9,724 nucleotides of DNA, taken from NCBI GenBank assembly GCA_030037875.1, contig JASHPV010000025.1, forward strand, positions 1 through 9,724, in the 5' to 3' direction. The notes under the pieces are model-generated. The model saw only the letters and a program-made list of their open reading frames with translations, was not told where the DNA came from and made no database searches. This DNA comes from Thermoplasmata archaeon. GTDB lineage: Archaea; Thermoplasmatota; Thermoplasmata; Lutacidiplasmatales; UBA184. Below, in pieces: positions 6,693 to 9,724 of this stretch (within the stretch, counting starts at the first letter, position 1; each line of letters opens with the position of its first letter). The translations under genes were made by a program, and so were the position numbers.

Positions 6693-8119
6693 GATGGTTT
6701 CCTCGGAGGAAGGGGTTCGTCCGGCATGGGATCGACCAGTCCGGATTTCTGGAGCGCCTCGGTCAGCGCGGCGGGCCGGGCCATGAGTCGCTGGGCCTGT
6801 ACATAGAACTCCTCCCTCGAGGCGCGGACCCGGGCGATCCCCAGTTCGACCGCGGTCTCGGCAACGGCGGCGGCCACGTGCGGAAAGACTTCTCGCTCGT
6901 CCATCGTCGGAAGGAGGTGCTGGGCGCTGAGCCCCTTCATCGAGGCATTGCGGGCCAGTTCTTGGGCCGCGGCGATCACGATGTCGTCCGGTATCGACCG
7001 GGCGCGGGCGTCGAGAACGCCGCGGAACACGCACGGGAAAATCAGGGAGTTGTTCACCTGGTTCGGAAAGTCACTGCGCCCCGTCGCGACGATGGCCGCA
7101 CCGGCGGCCCGGGCATCGGCGGGCCAGATCTCGGGCAGCGGGTTCGCGAGCGCGAAGACGATGGGATGGGGGGCCATCGACCGGACCCATTCCGGGTGGA
7201 TCGTGCCCGGCACCGGGGTCGAAGCGCCGAGGACCACATCGGCCCCGGCCATGGCCTCCGCGAGCGTTCCCTCCCGACCTCCCCCGTCGGTCTCGAGGGC
7301 GACCCGGTACTTCCATGGGTTGTGGAGTTGCATCTCATCGAGATCCTCCCGCTCCGCGTGGAGGACGCCCTGGGAATCTACCACGGTCAGTCGGTGGGGG
7401 TCGTGGCCCATGCGAATCAATAGCCGGACGGTGACCAAGTTCGCCGCGCCGGCTCCGAGCATGGCGGTCCGGATGGTCGACATCTCTCGTCCGGTGAGCT
7501 GAAGGGCGTTGATCAGTCCCGCGAGCGTCGCGGCGGCGGTGCCGAGCTGATCGTCGTGCCACACCGGTATCGGGAGACGTCGCTGGAGCTCCTCCAGCAC
7601 CTGGAAGCACTTGGGGGAGGCAATGTCCTCCAGGTTGATCCCGCCGAACGCCGGTGCGATCCGGAGCGCCGTCTCGATGAGGGCCTCCGGCGAAGAAACG
7701 TCCACCGGCAACGGAACCGCGTCCACCCCGCCGAGATACTTGAACAGCAGCGCTTTTCCTTCCATGACCGGGAGCGCCGCCTGCGGGCCGATGTTCCCGA
7801 GGCCGAGCACGCGGCTTCCGTCCGTCAGCACGGCGATCGTGTTCCACCGGCCGGTCAGGTGGAAGGCGCGGTCCGCGTCGTGCTCGATCTCGCGAGAGAC
7901 CGCCGCGATGCCGGGGGTGTACCACAGGGAGAAATCCTTCAGGCTGCGGACCGGAACCTTCGGGACCGTCTCGATCTTGCCCCGGTAGAACTCGGCGAGG
8001 CGCACCGCGCGGTCGCTCAGGGCCTGGGTCTGGTTCGCTTCCGCCTCGGCAGTCTCCTTCTCGAGGGGCGGGGAGGGAGGCGCCGGCCGGCGGGTGCGCG
8101 GCCTCGTCGCCTCGACCAT
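6689..8119 (-). CDS. Malic enzyme (malate dehydrogenase, oxaloacetate-decarboxylating, NADP type)
   Basis: Oxidatively decarboxylates malate to pyruvate with reduction of NAD(P), linking the TCA pool to pyruvate and supplying reducing power. From ATG 8119 it has 476 residues. The N-terminal catalytic domain shows the proton-donor motif WYTPGIAAVS (66-75), LGLGNIGPQAALPVMEGKALLFK (105-127), the metal site GGINLEDI (159-166) and HDDQLGTA (188-195). The cofactor domain has GAGAAN (222-227) with Asp248 at the end of the next strand, and NPLPEI (326-331) followed by GRSDFPNQVNN (347-357). It is the short form, lacking the phosphotransacetylase-like domain of bacterial MaeB. Most relatives have His where Leu192 stands. 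ATG 8119 is preferred over GTG 8134 because a TATA element lies 26-31 bases upstream of it; the GTG would sit only about 16 bases from that element. NADP preference is not proven. Confidence 0.92.
   Translation of the reverse strand: MVEATRPRTRRPAPPSPPLEKETAEAEANQTQALSDRAVRLAEFYRGKIETVPKVPVRSLKDFSLWYTPGIAAVSREIEHDADRAFHLTGRWNTIAVLTDGSRVLGLGNIGPQAALPVMEGKALLFKYLGGVDAVPLPVDVSSPEALIETALRIAPAFGGINLEDIASPKCFQVLEELQRRLPIPVWHDDQLGTAAATLAGLINALQLTGREMSTIRTAMLGAGAANLVTVRLLIRMGHDPHRLTVVDSQGVLHAEREDLDEMQLHNPWKYRVALETDGGGREGTLAEAMAGADVVLGASTPVPGTIHPEWVRSMAPHPIVFALANPLPEIWPADARAAGAAIVATGRSDFPNQVNNSLIFPCVFRGVLDARARSIPDDIVIAAAQELARNASMKGLSAQHLLPTMDEREVFPHVAAAVAETAVELGIARVRASREEFYVQAQRLMARPAALTEALQKSGLVDPMPDEPLPPRKPS
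6701..6704 (-). promoter_or_regulatory. Ribosome binding site of the acetyltransferase gene
   Basis: GAGG on the minus strand, inside the end of the malic enzyme gene and 8 bases before the GTG at 6692. Together with the GTGA overlap it decides the start of the acetyltransferase over the many longer in-frame alternatives. Confidence 0.6.
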
Positions 8120-8227
8120 GGGGATGTCCAGCACCCGGGCTTTACTTTAACCATTTTGTTGGGGACGAACCCTCCTATCGACAACTGCCGACGCTGCCGG
8201 CCCCGGCACGCGTCCCCCCCCCGGGGC
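8120..8227. other. Intergenic spacer between exporter and malic enzyme
   Basis: The longest gene-free stretch here. It holds the malic enzyme TATA element at its left end, a G+C-rich middle with GCCGGCCCCGGC (8195-8206), and a run of nine C followed by four G (8214-8226) just beyond the exporter stop. No open reading frame, tRNA-like fold or T-rich terminator was recognised. The C tract could be a length-variable site or a sequencing error point. Confidence 0.5.
8141..8150 (-). promoter_or_regulatory. TATA-like box of the malic enzyme gene
   Basis: TTAAAGTAAA on the minus strand, the most A/T-rich element in this neighbourhood. Its centre is about 26 bases before ATG 8119, which fits a leaderless message starting at or near that ATG. 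The same promoter would drive the coupled acetyltransferase gene. Confidence 0.6.
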
Positions 8228-9688
8228 TTACTTGCCCGTCGAGGGAGGGGCCACCGGGCCGCCGGGCCGGAGCCGAGTCTCCCGTCCGCGCAATCCGGCC
8301 GGGACCAGGGCCACGAGGAGCAGCACCGCCGCCAGCGCGAACACGCTATGCGCCGCGTCGATGAAGTGAGCCACCGCCGCCGAGCTGATCGTGACCGGTG
8401 GCGCGCCCAGGAAGATGGCGGTCAGCGAGCCAAGGGGGAGCGCTTTCGCCATCACGACGATCGCCAGCGCCAAGCTGAGGGTGCTTCCGCTGTTGACGAG
8501 CGTGGTCCCGATGCCCGAGGCGACCCCCCGGCGCGGAGGGGGGACGGAGTTCATCATCGACGCGCGGTTCGGCGAGGCGAAGAGCCCCATCCCGAATCCG
8601 ACGAGGATGAACGGTCCCAGCAACTCCAGGAAGGTCGTCGTCGGTCCGATCTGGGTCAGCCAGAGGAAGCCTGCCGCGGAGACCAAGAGCCCGAGCACGG
8701 CGAAGGGACGGGAGCCGTACCGGTCCGAGAGTGCGCCGCTGATAGGCCCGATGGCGGCCAACGACGCGGAGACGGGGATCAGGTAGAGCCCCGCGTTCAG
8801 GGGCGATAGGTAATGGGGCGGTCCCTGCAGGTAAAAGACCATCACGAACGAGAAGGCCCCCCGGGCCACGGCATTGAGAAAAATGGCCATGATCGACGCC
8901 GAGAACATTCGGATCCGGAGCAGCGACAGGTCGAACATCGGATACCGGACCCGCCGCTCGATCCACACGAACAGCACCAGAAGCGCGCCCCCGATCGCGA
9001 GCAGCACGCTGAAGTCGTCGGGTCGGATCTGCCCGAGCGCATAGAGGGTTACGCCCAGAAGGATCAGCGCCAGTCCCGCGGCGAATGAAATGTTGCCGGC
9101 CCAATCGAGGCGGTGCTCCTTCTCGGGCCGGTGGAGCTCGCGGAGCCCCGCGTACGAGCGCCACGTGGCGATGATCCCGATCGGCACGTTCACGTAGAAA
9201 ATCGACCGCCACCCCAGAAGGGACGTCAGAACCCCTCCCAGCACGAGGCCGGTGACGGCCCCGGCCACGATCGACACCTGATTGATCCCGAGCGCGCGGC
9301 CCCGTTCGCCCGGAGGAAAGGCGTCGGTGATGATGGCGGCGGAGTTGGCGAAAAGAAAGGCCGCTCCCAGGGCCTGGACCAGCCGGAACAGGACCAGTTC
9401 GGTACCCGTCTGGGATAATCCACACAACGCCGAGCCGACGGTGAAGATCGCGAACCCCGTGGTGTAGAGTCGCACCCGGCCGTACATGTCCCCGAGCCGG
9501 CCAAAATTGAGCAGGACGACGGACGTGAGAAGGGCGTAGCCCAGCAGAATCCAGAGGAGAATGAACACCGTCGTGCCGGGAAGTTGCTTCGCGATTGTCG
9601 GGAGCGCGATGAGCACGATGTTCGCGTCCAGCGAGGCCATCAGCGTCCCGACGGTGGTGTTCGACAGGACGACCCACTTGTACTGCAC
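8228..9688 (-). CDS. Major facilitator superfamily transporter, DHA2 (EmrB/QacA-like) family
   Basis: Proton-driven exporter of the 14-helix drug:H+ antiporter family, 486 residues from GTG 9688. TM1 carries MASLDANIVLIALPTI (17-32) with the membrane Asp21 (motif D1). The loop after TM2 has motif A, GRLGDMYGRVR (63-73). TM4 has FRLVQALGAAF (101-111). TM5 has the antiporter motif C in altered form, GLVLGG (147-152), followed by GWRSIFYVNVPIG (159-171). A second A-like loop, GALSDRYGSRP (318-328), starts the later half. GAGG at 9697-9700, 8 bases upstream, supports this GTG, but the frame stays open to the window edge, so a start further right is not excluded. Drugs, lipids or metabolites are possible cargo; nothing nearby identifies it. 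It ends in TAA with 108 bases before the malic enzyme gene. Confidence 0.9.
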   Translation of the reverse strand: MQYKWVVLSNTTVGTLMASLDANIVLIALPTIAKQLPGTTVFILLWILLGYALLTSVVLLNFGRLGDMYGRVRLYTTGFAIFTVGSALCGLSQTGTELVLFRLVQALGAAFLFANSAAIITDAFPPGERGRALGINQVSIVAGAVTGLVLGGVLTSLLGWRSIFYVNVPIGIIATWRSYAGLRELHRPEKEHRLDWAGNISFAAGLALILLGVTLYALGQIRPDDFSVLLAIGGALLVLFVWIERRVRYPMFDLSLLRIRMFSASIMAIFLNAVARGAFSFVMVFYLQGPPHYLSPLNAGLYLIPVSASLAAIGPISGALSDRYGSRPFAVLGLLVSAAGFLWLTQIGPTTTFLELLGPFILVGFGMGLFASPNRASMMNSVPPPRRGVASGIGTTLVNSGSTLSLALAIVVMAKALPLGSLTAIFLGAPPVTISSAAVAHFIDAAHSVFALAAVLLLVALVPAGLRGRETRLRPGGPVAPPSTGK

Positions 9689-9696
9689 TATCGATG

Positions 9697-9700
9697 CCTC
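9697..9700 (-). promoter_or_regulatory. Ribosome binding site of the exporter gene
   Basis: GAGG on the minus strand, 8 bases before the GTG at 9688. It favours this start, although the reading frame upstream is open to the end of the window and contains no other ATG, GTG or TTG. Confidence 0.5.
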
Positions 9701-9724
9701 GGGGGTCGGTCCCGGGGCGAGCCC

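Noticed and set aside
6693..7034. N-terminal extension of the acetyltransferase into the malic enzyme gene
   Set aside because: Would overlap conserved malic enzyme sequence by over 340 bases and adds only Arg-rich residues; the GTG at 6692 has a ribosome binding site and coupled overlap.
8120..8134. GTG 8134 as the malic enzyme start
   Set aside because: It would add five residues but lies only about 16 bases from the TATA element, too close for transcription to include it; ATG 8119 fits better.
8214..8226. C9-G4 tract as a terminator of the exporter gene
   Set aside because: No U-rich tract follows on the transcribed strand, and G-rich runs are not known archaeal terminators; treated as a compositional feature or possible sequencing weak point.
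7556..8809. 417-codon plus-strand frame opposite malic enzyme and the exporter
   Set aside because: Spans the ends of two genes and the spacer on the other strand; composition is Arg/Asp/Gln-rich and unlike a folded protein.
8346..9677. 443-codon minus-strand frame inside the exporter gene
   Set aside because: Same strand, shifted frame; the exporter frame has membrane helices and family motifs, this one has only Arg/His/Gly-rich sequence.
1..9724. Search for CRISPR arrays, tRNA genes, insertion sequences, phage or defence genes
   Set aside because: No regularly spaced repeats, cloverleaf-like stretches, transposase motifs or toxin/nuclease genes were seen on either strand.

Overview
The window looks like a G+C-rich archaeal chromosome segment. 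The strongest evidence is a complete RadA recombinase with an N-terminal helix-hairpin-helix domain. It is supported by a WtpB-like tungstate/molybdate permease and by TATA-like boxes 26-33 bases upstream of start codons, which fits leaderless archaeal transcripts. The combination of high G+C, leaderless starts and gene types suggests an uncultured lineage near Thermoplasmatota. That placement is inference; the sequence does not settle it.

Left region (1-2523, plus strand): three genes with 4-base stop/start overlaps form the end of an oxyanion uptake operon. They are a permease (its 5' end lies outside the window), its ATPase, and a ModE-type regulator with a LysR-like DNA-binding domain and a C-terminal Mop/TOBE domain. 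The substrate-binding protein would be expected just left of the window. The regulator probably senses the anion the transporter brings in.

Right region (2498-9724, minus strand): in transcription order, a 14-helix-type DHA2 major facilitator exporter, an NADP-type malic enzyme translationally coupled to a GNAT acetyltransferase, a CPA2-type cation/proton antiporter with an unusual Asn-Glu pair at the ion-binding site, SAICAR synthase (PurC), and RadA. The malic enzyme, antiporter and purC genes each have their own TATA-like element and no Shine-Dalgarno sequence. The coupled or closely following genes and the exporter do have Shine-Dalgarno sequences. The two strands converge, with a 26-base overlap of the modE-like and radA 3' ends.

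The window is densely coding. The longest gene-free stretch is about 108 bases (8120-8227). No tRNA, rRNA, CRISPR array, insertion sequence or phage gene was seen. Most content is housekeeping or ordinary transport. I did not find a clearly undescribed multi-gene system; the points most worth checking are the antiporter active site, the coupled regulator in the oxyanion operon, the inverted repeat at the purC start, and the malic enzyme/acetyltransferase pair.
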